Source: Bog-950 sp964620645
GTDB lineage: Bacteria > Bacteroidota > Bacteroidia > Chitinophagales > LD1
Assembly (NCBI GenBank): GCA_964620645.1
Contig: CAZUHU010000001.1
Span: forward strand, 10,277-74,276
Length of the DNA stretch: 64,000 nt
Reading direction: 5' to 3'
Part shown: one piece after another, positions 50,843 to 59,637 of the stretch
How the letters are laid out: every line of letters begins with the position of its first letter
How positions within the stretch are numbered: the first letter of the stretch is position 1
Translations under genes and position numbers: made by a program
The notes under the pieces: model-generated
The model's input: the letters and a program-made list of their open reading frames with translations, nothing else
Database searches by the model: none
What the model was told of the DNA's origin: nothing

Positions 50843-53800
50843 TTATTCAAAATTCATACAGTTAGCGGCGCAGGTAACACCGTTAGTATCTTCATAAGCT
50901 TCATAATACATAAACCAGGTGCGTTTGGTATTAAATGCTTCCGTAAAATTTACAGTACCCGCAGTACCATAGTTGGTCTGCTCGCCGGCACCAAAGCCGT
51001 TAGGAAAAACAGCGCACTGCACATCATCATCCTCATCAGTAGTACTCTGATTATTTTTAAAGCCAACCTGTGCCACTGCGCAAAAATCCCAGGCGCCCAG
51101 GTTTACGTTACCATCGCTACCTGCCCCGTAACAGTTGCAATATCTATAGCGCTGGAAATACATATAGCTTTTCTTCATGCGTATGCCACCGTCTTCAACA
51201 TCTAAGCCTGTGGTACCAGTACCGCCGCCTGCTGCACGGTAGCTTGAATTAATAATAACCTTGCTACCGCCGGGAGGCGATAAATGCAGGTTGCTGTTGG
51301 CCGATAATACACGGCCCTGCAGCGTAAGAATACCCCAATCTGCACCGCTACCTAAGCTTGCCCCGCCGCAGGTAGAGCAGCGTATATACAAACCTTGATC
51401 CAAATACGTATTACCCCCTGAAACAGTAAGTTTATACCCGCCTACCGGAGATGTGGTGCCAATACCAACGCTACCCGCTTGCGCGTTTATGTAAGTATTG
51501 TTTTGGCTATAGTAGTTTATATAGGTTGCAAACCCGCCGTCCTGGGCATCAATATGCAGGTTGCCGTTTGTAGCAGCTACCGATGCAGTGGTACCTACTC
51601 TTCCGTTACCACCAACCTGCAGGTAAGCGCCCCAGGAGCTGTTCGGGCCAAAATAAAGGTATGAATTGTTTAATACGTTAACACGACTGTTCTCGTCAAC
51701 CGCTACTGCGCCTACGCCAAGCGGTGTAGTTAATGCGTTAGGTAGGTTGCGTTCCGCAACGTAGCCGCCTTCAATTAACCATCCGCGCAATTCAGCATAA
51801 GGCTCATTGGCGCTTGGGTCGTATTCAATTTCTGTAGCGCGGTCGCTTACAACCGTTACACCGCCTGATGCGCCTTCAAAAATAGCAGCATACGGCCTAC
51901 GGCTACCGCCTACGGTGGTCATTGCGGCTTTATATAACCCCAGCCTTTTAAACGCTGTTTGCAGGTTGGTAGTTATTTGTCCTTCCCAGGCATCGTAGCT
52001 GGTAAGTATACCTATTTGTGCATTGCTTATTGCATTTAAGGCGCTGGCCAGGTTGTTACTGGCATTAGGGTCGCCATAAGTATCGTAGTTGGTGCTGCTT
52101 ACATGGGCATGCGTTGCTTTAGTAATTATAGTAAGCGTTAAACCACGGCCATTACTGTTTACATATTCCGTGTTGCCCCAACGTACTATGCGGTTAGCAG
52201 CATTATTAAGACCTGTGCCACGAACGTAAAGCGCTTCGGTTTTGCCAATGGTATTATTGGTAACAAGGTTGCCGCTGGCATCAGCATAAACCATGCGGTT
52301 GCCGGTGCCGGCAAGGCCTGCCACATTTACTACACCGCCATTGCTAATGTTTACGCGTTCACCGCCATTGGTACGAAACCGCAGGTAACCATTGCCACGT
52401 GCCTGCAATTGCAGGTCCTGATCGGCATTACTGCCGGTGGCGTAAATAGTATTATAACCAATACCTACGCCTTGCGATAGGTTATCATGGCGTATTTCAA
52501 CACCTCCGTCAAAAGCTTGCCCACTGCCCATGCTACTGCTTATAAAAACGGCCTTACCATCATCAGCAGTGCCGGGGTCAGTAGCTCCCATGCGCACTGT
52601 AAATTTTGCACCTGGGTTGGTTAACCCAACACCTACGTTGCTGGTGTTGTTATTATAAATATCGTTGCCGCTTTGTGTCCAAACGCTGTTAATAGTATTA
52701 GTTGAAATTGTAATGCCTGTACCTGCAGTTAACATAGCACCTGCATTTCGCCAGGTTGGGTTGCCGGCAGCATCAGTGCCCCACACCTTGGTATTTTGGC
52801 CTGCGCCCGTAGCTACCAGGCCCGGCGATGTGCTGCTGTTAGTAGCAACATCAACAGTAAGTGCAGTTGCACCAATTACCCTGCCTGTTCCATTTGTAAC
52901 TGTTACGCCGGTAGTACTTGAAGAAACGTTTCCGGTTGTTAATTGGCCATTTGCATCTCTCCAGGCAGGGTTGCCTGAAGCATCAGTCCCCCATACCTTG
53001 GTTACCTGACCGCTGCCGCTGGTTACTAAACCGGCGCTGGTACTGCTGTTGGTGTTTACGTTAATGCTTACGTCGCTGGCGCCTACCACCTGGCCCGTGC
53101 CGTTGGTAATGCTGATAGCGCTGTTAGGCGTAGTAATATTTTTAGTAGTTAAGGTGCTGTTGGCATTAGCCCATGTTGGTGATCCTGCACCACCGCTAAC
53201 CAATACCTGCCCGCTGGTTCCTACGGGGCTAAAGGCATAACCGCTTCCATTACCGTACGATACTGCGCCTGCTGTTGGAGTAGCATTGCTGTTAGTGCCC
53301 CCTCGGTTAATAGGTAGTAAATTGGTTACCACCCCACTGCTTAAATCAACACTGTTAGGGCCCATATCAGCAGCCGTAATAGTGTTAGGCGCAATTTGTG
53401 TAGTAGTTACGGCATCGTTGGCAATCATACCCGTTACTACACCTTGGTTGGCAATGCCTATTTGCGTAGCAGTACTGCCATTGTAGCTAAAAGTATTTAA
53501 ACCTCCGCCGGCGCTGTTGCTTAAAGGCTGTAATGAACCTGACACCGTAGTAGTTTCAATAACACGCACCCAATCAGTGCCTTTCCACATGTAAATACCG
53601 GGTACGGAATAAGTGCCGCTGGTTGACGTGTTATAAACCATCAAACCATCTGGCTTAGTGCCGCTTACCGGGTTAGTGGTGCTAACCAAAGCTACACGGG
53701 GCATCATTAAACCTTTGTCAGTAGCAGCAATGTCAAGGGCAGCGCTGGCATTAGGCGTAGTATTAATACCTACGTTACCGGTACTGTTCTGCACTTTAAT

Positions 53801-54361
53801 ACGCTCCGTGCCATTGGTGCGTATGCTCAGGTCCTGGGCATCGCTGGTACCTAAATAATCATTTAAGGGGCTTGTGCCGCCGTTACCGCGCAGGCTCCAG
53901 GCATTTTTAGGGTAAAAGTTATTAAAGTCCGTTACTATCCATTTTAAATCAGTGCTGTTATACATCAGCGTTATGGCACTGTTAGCGCTAACCGAAACCA
54001 TATCACCGCCATCAAGCGTTTTAATTTGGTTAGCTGCTGATGAACTGCCATTAAGATTGGCAATGGTCATTTGCTGGGTAGTTGTGTTATACAGGGTTAT
54101 AACACGCCCATCTGCACCACCGGTTAAACCCGTAATGCTAAAAGCAGCACCCGGGCCTGTAATACGGTAAAAGCTGAATTTTTTAGTTACCAGATCAACG
54201 TTATTATTAACGCCGCTGCTTAGTACAATACCAGCCTCGCGAAGGGCAAGGTCGCCGGAAATATCAAATTTACTTTGGGGGTTGTTGTTGCCAATACCTA
54301 CATTCTGGGCATACGCCAAAACAGTAAATAGTACGAATACAAGTAGTAGTAGTTTTTTCAT
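50843..54361 (-). CDS. Large secreted tail-fibre-like repetitive surface protein
   Basis: From the ATG at 54361 (the frame has a TTG at 54367) the protein has 1172 residues. It has a signal peptide (KKLLLLVFVLFTVLAYAQ), repeated NVGIGNNNPQSKFDISGD/NVGINTTPNASAALDIAA blocks typical of Bacteroidota tail-fibre-type proteins, a central stretch of about 70-residue tandem repeats (52700-53240), and a C-terminal part with several cysteines (YRYCNCYGAG, WDFCAVAQ, DVQCAVFP, VTCAANCMNF). No outer-membrane sorting domain (type IX C-terminal domain) is evident. Its role is unknown; it may be an adhesin. Composition is rich in Gly, Thr, Asn and Ser. Confidence 0.82.
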   Translation of the reverse strand: MKKLLLLVFVLFTVLAYAQNVGIGNNNPQSKFDISGDLALREAGIVLSSGVNNNVDLVTKKFSFYRITGPGAAFSITGLTGGADGRVITLYNTTTQQMTIANLNGSSSAANQIKTLDGGDMVSVSANSAITLMYNSTDLKWIVTDFNNFYPKNAWSLRGNGGTSPLNDYLGTSDAQDLSIRTNGTERIKVQNSTGNVGINTTPNASAALDIAATDKGLMMPRVALVSTTNPVSGTKPDGLMVYNTSTSGTYSVPGIYMWKGTDWVRVIETTTVSGSLQPLSNSAGGGLNTFSYNGSTATQIGIANQGVVTGMIANDAVTTTQIAPNTITAADMGPNSVDLSSGVVTNLLPINRGGTNSNATPTAGAVSYGNGSGYAFSPVGTSGQVLVSGGAGSPTWANANSTLTTKNITTPNSAISITNGTGQVVGASDVSINVNTNSSTSAGLVTSGSGQVTKVWGTDASGNPAWRDANGQLTTGNVSSSTTGVTVTNGTGRVIGATALTVDVATNSSTSPGLVATGAGQNTKVWGTDAAGNPTWRNAGAMLTAGTGITISTNTINSVWTQSGNDIYNNNTSNVGVGLTNPGAKFTVRMGATDPGTADDGKAVFISSSMGSGQAFDGGVEIRHDNLSQGVGIGYNTIYATGSNADQDLQLQARGNGYLRFRTNGGERVNISNGGVVNVAGLAGTGNRMVYADASGNLVTNNTIGKTEALYVRGTGLNNAANRIVRWGNTEYVNSNGRGLTLTIITKATHAHVSSTNYDTYGDPNASNNLASALNAISNAQIGILTSYDAWEGQITTNLQTAFKRLGLYKAAMTTVGGSRRPYAAIFEGASGGVTVVSDRATEIEYDPSANEPYAELRGWLIEGGYVAERNLPNALTTPLGVGAVAVDENSRVNVLNNSYLYFGPNSSWGAYLQVGGNGRVGTTASVAATNGNLHIDAQDGGFATYINYYSQNNTYINAQAGSVGIGTTSPVGGYKLTVSGGNTYLDQGLYIRCSTCGGASLGSGADWGILTLQGRVLSANSNLHLSPPGGSKVIINSSYRAAGGGTGTTGLDVEDGGIRMKKSYMYFQRYRYCNCYGAGSDGNVNLGAWDFCAVAQVGFKNNQSTTDEDDDVQCAVFPNGFGAGEQTNYGTAGTVNFTEAFNTKRTWFMYYEAYEDTNGVTCAANCMNFE
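52700..53240 (-). repeat. About 210-nt tandem repeats in the tail-fibre-like gene
   Basis: Protein units of about 70 residues recur: VTNGTGRVIGATALTVDVA, NSSTSPGLVATGAGQNTKVW then GTDAAGNPTWRNA in one, and the same pattern with ITNGTGQVVGASDVSINVN, NSSTSAGLVTSGSGQVTKVW, GTDASGNPAWRDA in the next. A shorter third unit lies further towards the N-terminus. Period about 210 nt at the DNA level. Confidence 0.7.
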
Positions 54362-54416
54362 GTTCAATAATTAGCGAGGCAAAATTGGCAATTATTACGC
54401 CAAGGACTTTGAATCT

Positions 54417-54490
54417 ATCAACAAATTTTGATGGAATATTTAAAGGCTAATAATCAATGAATTACACCCCATCAATGGCTATTTGTTGAT
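54417..54490. repeat. Long imperfect inverted repeat upstream of the surface gene
   Basis: ATCAACAAAT (54417-54426) and ATTTGTTGAT (54481-54490) are perfectly complementary; next to them TTGATGG (54428-54434) and CCATCAA (54469-54475) also pair. The arms together could form a stem of about 17 bp around a 34-nt loop. It is 56 nt upstream of the surface gene start and may affect its expression. Confidence 0.5.
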
Positions 54491-54569
54491 TCAGGAAAGC
54501 ATGATATTTAAAAACTCAATATATATTCTGCACTATTTGCTATATAACGGGCATACAGATTATTAGGCA

Positions 54570-54800
54570 TTAGTTGGTAGGAAATTCAGAAAACAAAGGG
54601 GGACTACCTGAATCTTTGTCGACAAAGTAAACCTGCTCTAACCCGAACTTATTAGCAAACAAAGCCCTTATCTCCTCCTCTAACTCCTTTGCGAGAACGG
54701 CATCCAACCAAACCTTACCCGTTTTTTGATCAACAGCAAGTATCCTTATTAAGCCCGTTTCTCCGATAGGGTTAATCGTAATTACATATTTCTTTTCCAT
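54570..54800 (-). CDS. Small protein of unknown function between the two surface genes
   Basis: The 76-residue protein (MEKKYVITINPIGETGLIRI at the start, ending SPPLFSEFPTN) has no signal peptide and no domain I recognise. Its composition is ordinary, with VWLDAVLAKELEEEIRALF as a probable helix. It begins with an ATG and lies 87 nt downstream of the collagen-like gene and about 200 nt upstream of the tail-fibre gene, all on the minus strand. It could be part of the same unit. The coding call rests on length, start codon and position only. Confidence 0.5.
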   Translation of the reverse strand: MEKKYVITINPIGETGLIRILAVDQKTGKVWLDAVLAKELEEEIRALFANKFGLEQVYFVDKDSGSPPLFSEFPTN

Positions 54801-54887
54801 TCCTATGCATACGGAATGCGAAGACGGACCATGAGTTTATATAGCCTGTTTAAAACAAGGCAGCGATTGTTACTGTCAGGCGCCCGT

Positions 54888-57800
54888 TTAGTACACCCTA
54901 TAACCTGAGAAATTACTCTCAAGCGCGCTATGGTTAATAGACTGAGCAATACCGCTATTCTGCAACACAACAACATCAATAACATCACCGGCAAAAGCTT
55001 TGATATTAGCACTGATACTTTGTTGCGTAGCACTACTGGTAGCAACAACACTTTGCCTAACCTGTTCAACCACTAAACCATTAATACGGATACCAAGGAT
55101 AACTTCTCCGGGCGCAGTAAAGGCCTCCCAAACAACACGGCTATCGAAATGATAAAGGCCGCCTGTTACCACGTTATAATGTGATAAGGCGCCATCGTAA
55201 TAGTTCCCGTCGTTAAAATTAATGTTGTCAAAAGTCACCTGTGTTTCAACTGAAGGACTAATAGAAGTTGGTCCATTTTGATTGTATGCACTGAACCCTT
55301 CGCGTGGGTTATCCTCTCCCCAGCTGGCAAGGCCTGTTGCATCGGATATCAGAACCTTTCCGGCACCCGGTCCGCCACCGGTTATCTTAACCTGCCCGTT
55401 TACTTCTAAGCGCGCAGATGGCGAAGGAGTGCCTATACCAATATAATCCGTTGCAAAGTCAATAACAAGGGCATCGCCACCAGTGCTGAAATTGAATATG
55501 CGGTAGTTGCTGTTGTTAAGCGTACCTACCCACCACTGCGCACTATCCTGTAAGCTATATTGAATTGCAGCCTGATCACTTGAAGCATTTTGCTTATCCA
55601 ACATAATCAATGCCCGGTTTGCGGCTGCATTTTGGGCTTTTAAATGGAAAATAGCATCGCCGGTAAAGGCTGCATCAATATTGTAAGATGGTGTATTTGC
55701 CAATTGCCCGATACCAACCTTGCCATCGGCAGAAAGGCCCAGGCGGTTAATGAAATTGGTACCTAAAAACAACGCTTTGTTCTCATAGTTCATAACGAAG
55801 GCAGTGCCGCTACTATCGGAATGACCGATAACCAACCCATCTGAAGGGCCATCTCCTGTTTGAGCGCTTGTAATTTGCGTACGGGTTATACCGCCTGCGG
55901 CACTTTTTACTACAAAATCATTAACAGGCAGGTTTACGTTAATGCCAACCTTTCCATCCTGCGCAATTACTATGCGGCGTTTTGCGTTTGTTCCTAATAC
56001 AAGTTCACGGTTTTCGTAATTCATCAACTGCGCTTCACCATCGGCGCTGGTATGGCTAAGCACTAAACCATCCAGCTTGCCGCTGCCGGTAAAGCTTGTA
56101 ACCAATTGCAGGGCTGAAGTATCACTTCCGTGGCCTATTACCACATCGCGCTGCGGATTAGTAATACCAATACCAACACGGCCTATATCCGTTATGCGCA
56201 TTCTTTCTGCGTTCCCGGTACCAAAAATCAATGGCTGTGCTTCCATATTCATCAGCATTGAACTTCCAAATACGTCGGCCTGGCCAATAACCAAACCATC
56301 CGTGGCAGTTTGGCCGGTTAATACAGATGCTATTTGGAAAGTGGTTGGTAAGCCTGATTGAGTTACCAGCACCATATCGCGTGTAGGATTAGCGGTACCT
56401 ATTCCCAATAAACCATCGCGCGTAAGGCGCATGCGCTCATTACCGCCTGTTGCAAAATATAAAGCGCGGTTTTCATTATTTACAAGGCCAACTGTTCCTG
56501 AATCTGCAGCTTGAGTTATTACAAAGCCATCATTAGCTGTTAAACCTGTTCTGCTGTTAGTCAGCAAAAACTCAGCAGTGCTATCACCACTTACATGCAG
56601 GTTAGCTTGTGGATTTAAAACAGCAACACCTACAAAATTTCCGTCATCTATAATTCTTGAATCACCGAGCGAAACCGTATCAGGAGTAAACTTGGCAATG
56701 TAGTTAAGTGTGCCATGGGCAACGCCCGGGCCACTTGGGCCGGTGGCCCCCGTTGGGCCTTGTAAGCCTGTAGCGCCGCTGGGGCCTGTTACGCCCTGCG
56801 GACCCGTTGCACCAACATCACCCGTTGCGCCTGTAATGCCTGCAGGTCCTTGAGAGCCCGTTGCCCCTGTTTCGCCGGTTACGCCTTGCGGGCCATTGGC
56901 ACCCGTGGCACCTTGAGGGCCTGTGGGTCCGGTTAATCCCTGGTTACCGGTAGCACCTGTTTCACCTTGGGGGCCTGTTGGTCCTATATTTCCCTGGGGG
57001 CCGGTAACTCCGTTTGCGCCGGTTTCTCCGGTAGGCCCTGTAGCGCCACCTCCTGCACCGGTAGGGCCTGTTGGTCCGGTAATGCCCTGCTCACCGCTTG
57101 GGCCTTGCGGACCTTGTAACCCGGTTGCTCCATCTAACCCGCTTGGCCCTGTTGCTCCGGTAGCGCCTTGTGCGCCATCAGCGCCTGTTGGGCCGGTTGC
57201 ACCGGTAGCACCTCCGCCGGAGCCTTGTGGACCGGTAGGTCCCGTTGGACCGGCATCTCCTTGTGCGCCTGTTGGGCCATCTGCACCCGTAGGCCCTGTG
57301 GCCCCGGTAATACCTTGTATACCATCCGCCCCTGTTGGCCCCGTTGCCCCGGTAGCGCCGCCACCTGAACCCTGAGGACCTGTAGGACCCGTAACACCGT
57401 CAACTCCCGTGGGTCCTGTAGGGCCCGTTGCGCCTTGTGTACCTGTTACGCCTGCCGGGCCCGGTAAACCGGTAGGCCCGGTAGCACCTGCCGCGCCACC
57501 ATTGCCGGCAGTTTCGGCGTATAATGCATAGGGTACACTAATCAACTGGCTGCTGCCTACTATCAAATAATTGCTGCCACCTGCAGGGTCAAACTCTACC
57601 TGCAGAAACTTAGGTCCGCTTCCCCAATCAATAGTATTGAAGGTGCCAATACCGGCAGGGCCAATACCAATAGCCGTATAAAAAAGCCCAAGTTGGTTTG
57701 TTTGCAGTGCTTGTGTTTCCTGGTAAAGCACAGGGCCCGTTTCCGAAATATCGCGGATGGTAAACCGAACGCTTATAGTTTGGTTAGGAATAATTGCTCC

Positions 57801-57905
57801 TGATGCGTTACGGGCAATAGCCTGGTAATTGAATTTCTGCGGCGCCTGCGCACCCGCTGTTGCCGTTAGTACAAGCAGCAATAAAATGGCGTAAATATTT
57901 TTCAT
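54888..57905 (-). CDS. Secreted collagen-like protein with C-terminal C1q-like domain
   Basis: The 1005-residue protein has a signal peptide (1-20, AGAQ), a beta-rich N-terminal domain (21-135, FNYQAIARNASGAIIPNQT) common in Bacteroidota, a collagen triple-helix region (about 137-398) of Gly-x-y triplets, mostly GPTG, GATG and GPQG with Thr often in the third place and three GSGGG/GAGGG breaks, then four or five repeats of about 70 residues (MNYENRELVLGTN, RIVIAQDGKVGIN type), and a C-terminal domain (870-1005) with the C1q/TNF pattern (VTFDNINFNDGNYYDGAL, GGLYHFDSRVVWEAF). It should trimerise on the cell surface. Confidence 0.85.
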   Translation of the reverse strand: MKNIYAILLLLVLTATAGAQAPQKFNYQAIARNASGAIIPNQTISVRFTIRDISETGPVLYQETQALQTNQLGLFYTAIGIGPAGIGTFNTIDWGSGPKFLQVEFDPAGGSNYLIVGSSQLISVPYALYAETAGNGGAAGATGPTGLPGPAGVTGTQGATGPTGPTGVDGVTGPTGPQGSGGGATGATGPTGADGIQGITGATGPTGADGPTGAQGDAGPTGPTGPQGSGGGATGATGPTGADGAQGATGATGPSGLDGATGLQGPQGPSGEQGITGPTGPTGAGGGATGPTGETGANGVTGPQGNIGPTGPQGETGATGNQGLTGPTGPQGATGANGPQGVTGETGATGSQGPAGITGATGDVGATGPQGVTGPSGATGLQGPTGATGPSGPGVAHGTLNYIAKFTPDTVSLGDSRIIDDGNFVGVAVLNPQANLHVSGDSTAEFLLTNSRTGLTANDGFVITQAADSGTVGLVNNENRALYFATGGNERMRLTRDGLLGIGTANPTRDMVLVTQSGLPTTFQIASVLTGQTATDGLVIGQADVFGSSMLMNMEAQPLIFGTGNAERMRITDIGRVGIGITNPQRDVVIGHGSDTSALQLVTSFTGSGKLDGLVLSHTSADGEAQLMNYENRELVLGTNAKRRIVIAQDGKVGINVNLPVNDFVVKSAAGGITRTQITSAQTGDGPSDGLVIGHSDSSGTAFVMNYENKALFLGTNFINRLGLSADGKVGIGQLANTPSYNIDAAFTGDAIFHLKAQNAAANRALIMLDKQNASSDQAAIQYSLQDSAQWWVGTLNNSNYRIFNFSTGGDALVIDFATDYIGIGTPSPSARLEVNGQVKITGGGPGAGKVLISDATGLASWGEDNPREGFSAYNQNGPTSISPSVETQVTFDNINFNDGNYYDGALSHYNVVTGGLYHFDSRVVWEAFTAPGEVILGIRINGLVVEQVRQSVVATSSATQQSISANIKAFAGDVIDVVVLQNSGIAQSINHSALESNFSGYRVY
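56712..57497 (-). repeat. Collagen-type Gly-x-y repeat tract
   Basis: About 260 residues of Gly-x-y triplets are encoded here, the DNA being a GC-rich degenerate 9-nt periodicity (GGx CCx ACx type codons). The three breaks GSGGGATG and GAGGGATG interrupt otherwise continuous triplets. Such tracts can expand or contract by slippage and are prone to misassembly. Confidence 0.85.
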
Positions 57906-57929
57906 CGCTTCCTCATTTTAGCGATGAGG
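57902..57929 (-). promoter_or_regulatory. Alternative hairpins over the collagen-gene start codon
   Basis: TCATCGCT (57902-57909) pairs with AGCGATGA (57920-57927), covering the ATG at 57905-57903. A second pairing, CCTCAT (57911-57916) with ATGAGG (57924-57929), shares bases with the first, so the two exclude one another. This could control translation of the surface protein. Confidence 0.4.
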
Positions 57930-58115
57930 GAAATTACAGAGTCATCCAAAACAGATGATAGCTTCCCTCAGTTCCAAATACGTCTTAAAAGTAAGCAGGG
58001 TTCAGTCAAACCGCAAAAAATGACCAACAAACTATAATGACTATGCTGTTAGTTGTATACAAAACAACCCGTGTAGAAATTTCCCGTATAAGTTTTTTGA
58101 ATTAGGGCGAGGCAA

Positions 58116-58577
58116 TTACCGGTACTTCTTCATTACGCGGTCAACTTCGCGTTTGGTGTCCTTCTGTTTCAGGCTTTCGCGCTTATCGTATTTCTTTTTA
58201 CCTCGGCCAAGGCCTATTTCCAGCTTGGCAAAGCCGCGTTCATTAATAAACAAACGGATAGGTATTACTGCAAGCCCTCTTTCCTTCATTTTAGCTTCAA
58301 TACGCTTTAGCTCCCGTTTATTAAGTAAAAGCTTACGCAGGCGCATAGGCTCGTGGTTGGCATACGAGCCATGTGAATACTCCGGGATATTCATGTTACG
58401 CACATAAATCTCTCCATCGCGCATAAAACAAAAAGCCTCAGTAATACTGCCTCCGCCGTTGCGGATGCTCTTCACCTCACTACCGGTAAGCATAATACCG
58501 GCATCAAAGCGCTCCAGTATCTCAAATTCGAAGCCTGCTTTTTTATTCTTAATATCTATTTTATCAGCACTTATCAT
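58116..58577 (-). CDS. smpB: SsrA-binding protein SmpB
   Basis: The 153-residue basic protein has the SmpB core: FEILERFDAGIMLTGSEVKS, IRNGGGSITEAFC, NIPEYSHGSYANHEPMRLRK, VIPIRLFINERGFAKLEIGL and GRGKKKYDKRES at the C-terminal tail. It binds tmRNA and delivers it to stalled ribosomes. It lies 2 nt downstream of the thioesterase gene and is probably cotranscribed. The tmRNA gene (ssrA) was not found in this window. Confidence 0.96.
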   Translation of the reverse strand: MISADKIDIKNKKAGFEFEILERFDAGIMLTGSEVKSIRNGGGSITEAFCFMRDGEIYVRNMNIPEYSHGSYANHEPMRLRKLLLNKRELKRIEAKMKERGLAVIPIRLFINERGFAKLEIGLGRGKKKYDKRESLKQKDTKREVDRVMKKYR

Positions 58578-58579
58578 TT

Positions 58580-59017
58580 CTATTCCCTATTCTTTAAACT
58601 ATCAAACAGGCGATTGATTTTCTCCTTTAATAAAATCTTTTGGCCTGTTCTGCCTTTTGCTACAAGCCTGTCACCCACTTTGGCGGTAAAACTGCAGTTA
58701 ATGTCATTACCCTTCAGTTCATCAATCACCGCCTCAAAAACCACCTTATCGCCAATAAAGGCCGGTGCCACATGCTCTACATTTACGAAAGTGCCAATAC
58801 CCTCTTCGTTGCTTTCTTTCATCTCCAAAACAAAAAGACGGCTGCTCCATTCTGCATCCCGTGTAAGTGCAAAGGTAGCATATACGGGGTGTACCTGTCC
58901 GCTTTCAAACGCAGCAGTATCCTCAATGCGCACTATGCGCTCAAACCTTTGCCTGTCTCCTATTTTATAAATGGCTTTCAACAGCGCGAAGGTGCTAAAA
59001 TTTCCGGCAGCTCCCAT
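58580..59017 (-). CDS. Hot-dog-fold thioesterase (FlK-like)
   Basis: The 145-residue protein has the pattern of the fluoroacetyl-CoA-thioesterase-like group: GIGTFVNVEHVAPAFIGDKV, VFEAVIDELKGNDINCSF, KVGDRLVAKGRTGQKIL. The N-terminal half is longer and less typical (FSTFALLKAIYKIGDRQRF). It would hydrolyse a small acyl-CoA; substrate unknown. It is paired with smpB by a 2-nt gap, a chance-looking but tight arrangement. Confidence 0.72.
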   Translation of the reverse strand: MGAAGNFSTFALLKAIYKIGDRQRFERIVRIEDTAAFESGQVHPVYATFALTRDAEWSSRLFVLEMKESNEEGIGTFVNVEHVAPAFIGDKVVFEAVIDELKGNDINCSFTAKVGDRLVAKGRTGQKILLKEKINRLFDSLKNRE

Positions 59018-59077
59018 GCTTTCAAAATTTGTTAAGCGGTGGGCGTATGTGTGCCTTTTGCTTTACTTAGCGCAGTT

Positions 59078-59584
59078 ATGCAAAAGCCTTTCCTTTTTTT
59101 ATTCATCTGCCTCAGTCTGGTTAGCCATGCGCAGGAACAGCCAACTAAGGAGCAACAGAACTTTTGTAGAAACCTTGAGAAAGTACTGGAGGATGGCCGT
59201 ATGGAAAACTTTGAATCCATCAATGGCATGAATGAGAAACAAAGTCCGTTTTTACCCGTACCGGGTTACAGTATTAAGCTGGAGCCCTTCGGTATAATTT
59301 ATGTAGATAAGGACCACCGCTTTATAGGCAAAACCAATCAAAGCTACGATTCGCTTGGCGCCTTACAACGGTTGGAAGAATTAAAACACTTTACCGGTTA
59401 CTGCCTTGATACTACGATATGGAAATGGGCACCGCAATTGGGCAACGATACTACTACCCTCTTTTTTACCGAAGAGAAACAATGGATAGCTACCAGCCCC
59501 GAGTTTACTTTTAGCCTGGCTATGGATAAGGTAGGCACAAAAACCTACAACGTAAACCTGTATATTAAAAGGCGCAAGAAATAG
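59078..59584 (+). CDS. Secreted protein of unknown function
   Basis: From the ATG at 59078 the protein has 168 residues with a signal peptide (FLFLFICLSLVSHAQEQ). The mature part has two cysteines (NFCRNLEK, GYCLDTT) and beta-rich stretches (YSIKLEPFGIIYVDKDHRF, TTTLFFTEEKQWIATSP, YNVNLYIKRRKK). I recognise no family. Longer start at 59039 would destroy the signal peptide. It is divergent from the thioesterase gene and upstream of the acyltransferase gene. Confidence 0.65.
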   Translation: MQKPFLFLFICLSLVSHAQEQPTKEQQNFCRNLEKVLEDGRMENFESINGMNEKQSPFLPVPGYSIKLEPFGIIYVDKDHRFIGKTNQSYDSLGALQRLEELKHFTGYCLDTTIWKWAPQLGNDTTTLFFTEEKQWIATSPEFTFSLAMDKVGTKTYNVNLYIKRRKK

Positions 59585-59637
59585 CACGCTCGCTTTCGTT
59601 TCTTTTCCCTTTTTTTGAGGAAACAAGTCCACTGGCA

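Noticed and set aside
52665..53009. 114-codon plus-strand frame opposite the tail-fibre gene
   Set aside because: Shadow of repetitive minus-strand coding sequence, with no start signal or domain.
56923..57375. 150-codon plus-strand frame rich in Pro, Val and Gly opposite the collagen tract
   Set aside because: It is the antisense shadow of the Gly-x-y repeats; periodic codons keep several frames open.
49380..57905. Prophage remnant suggested by tail-fibre-like proteins
   Set aside because: Both large proteins have signal peptides and no capsid, terminase, integrase or lysis genes are near; similar proteins are ordinary surface proteins in Bacteroidota.
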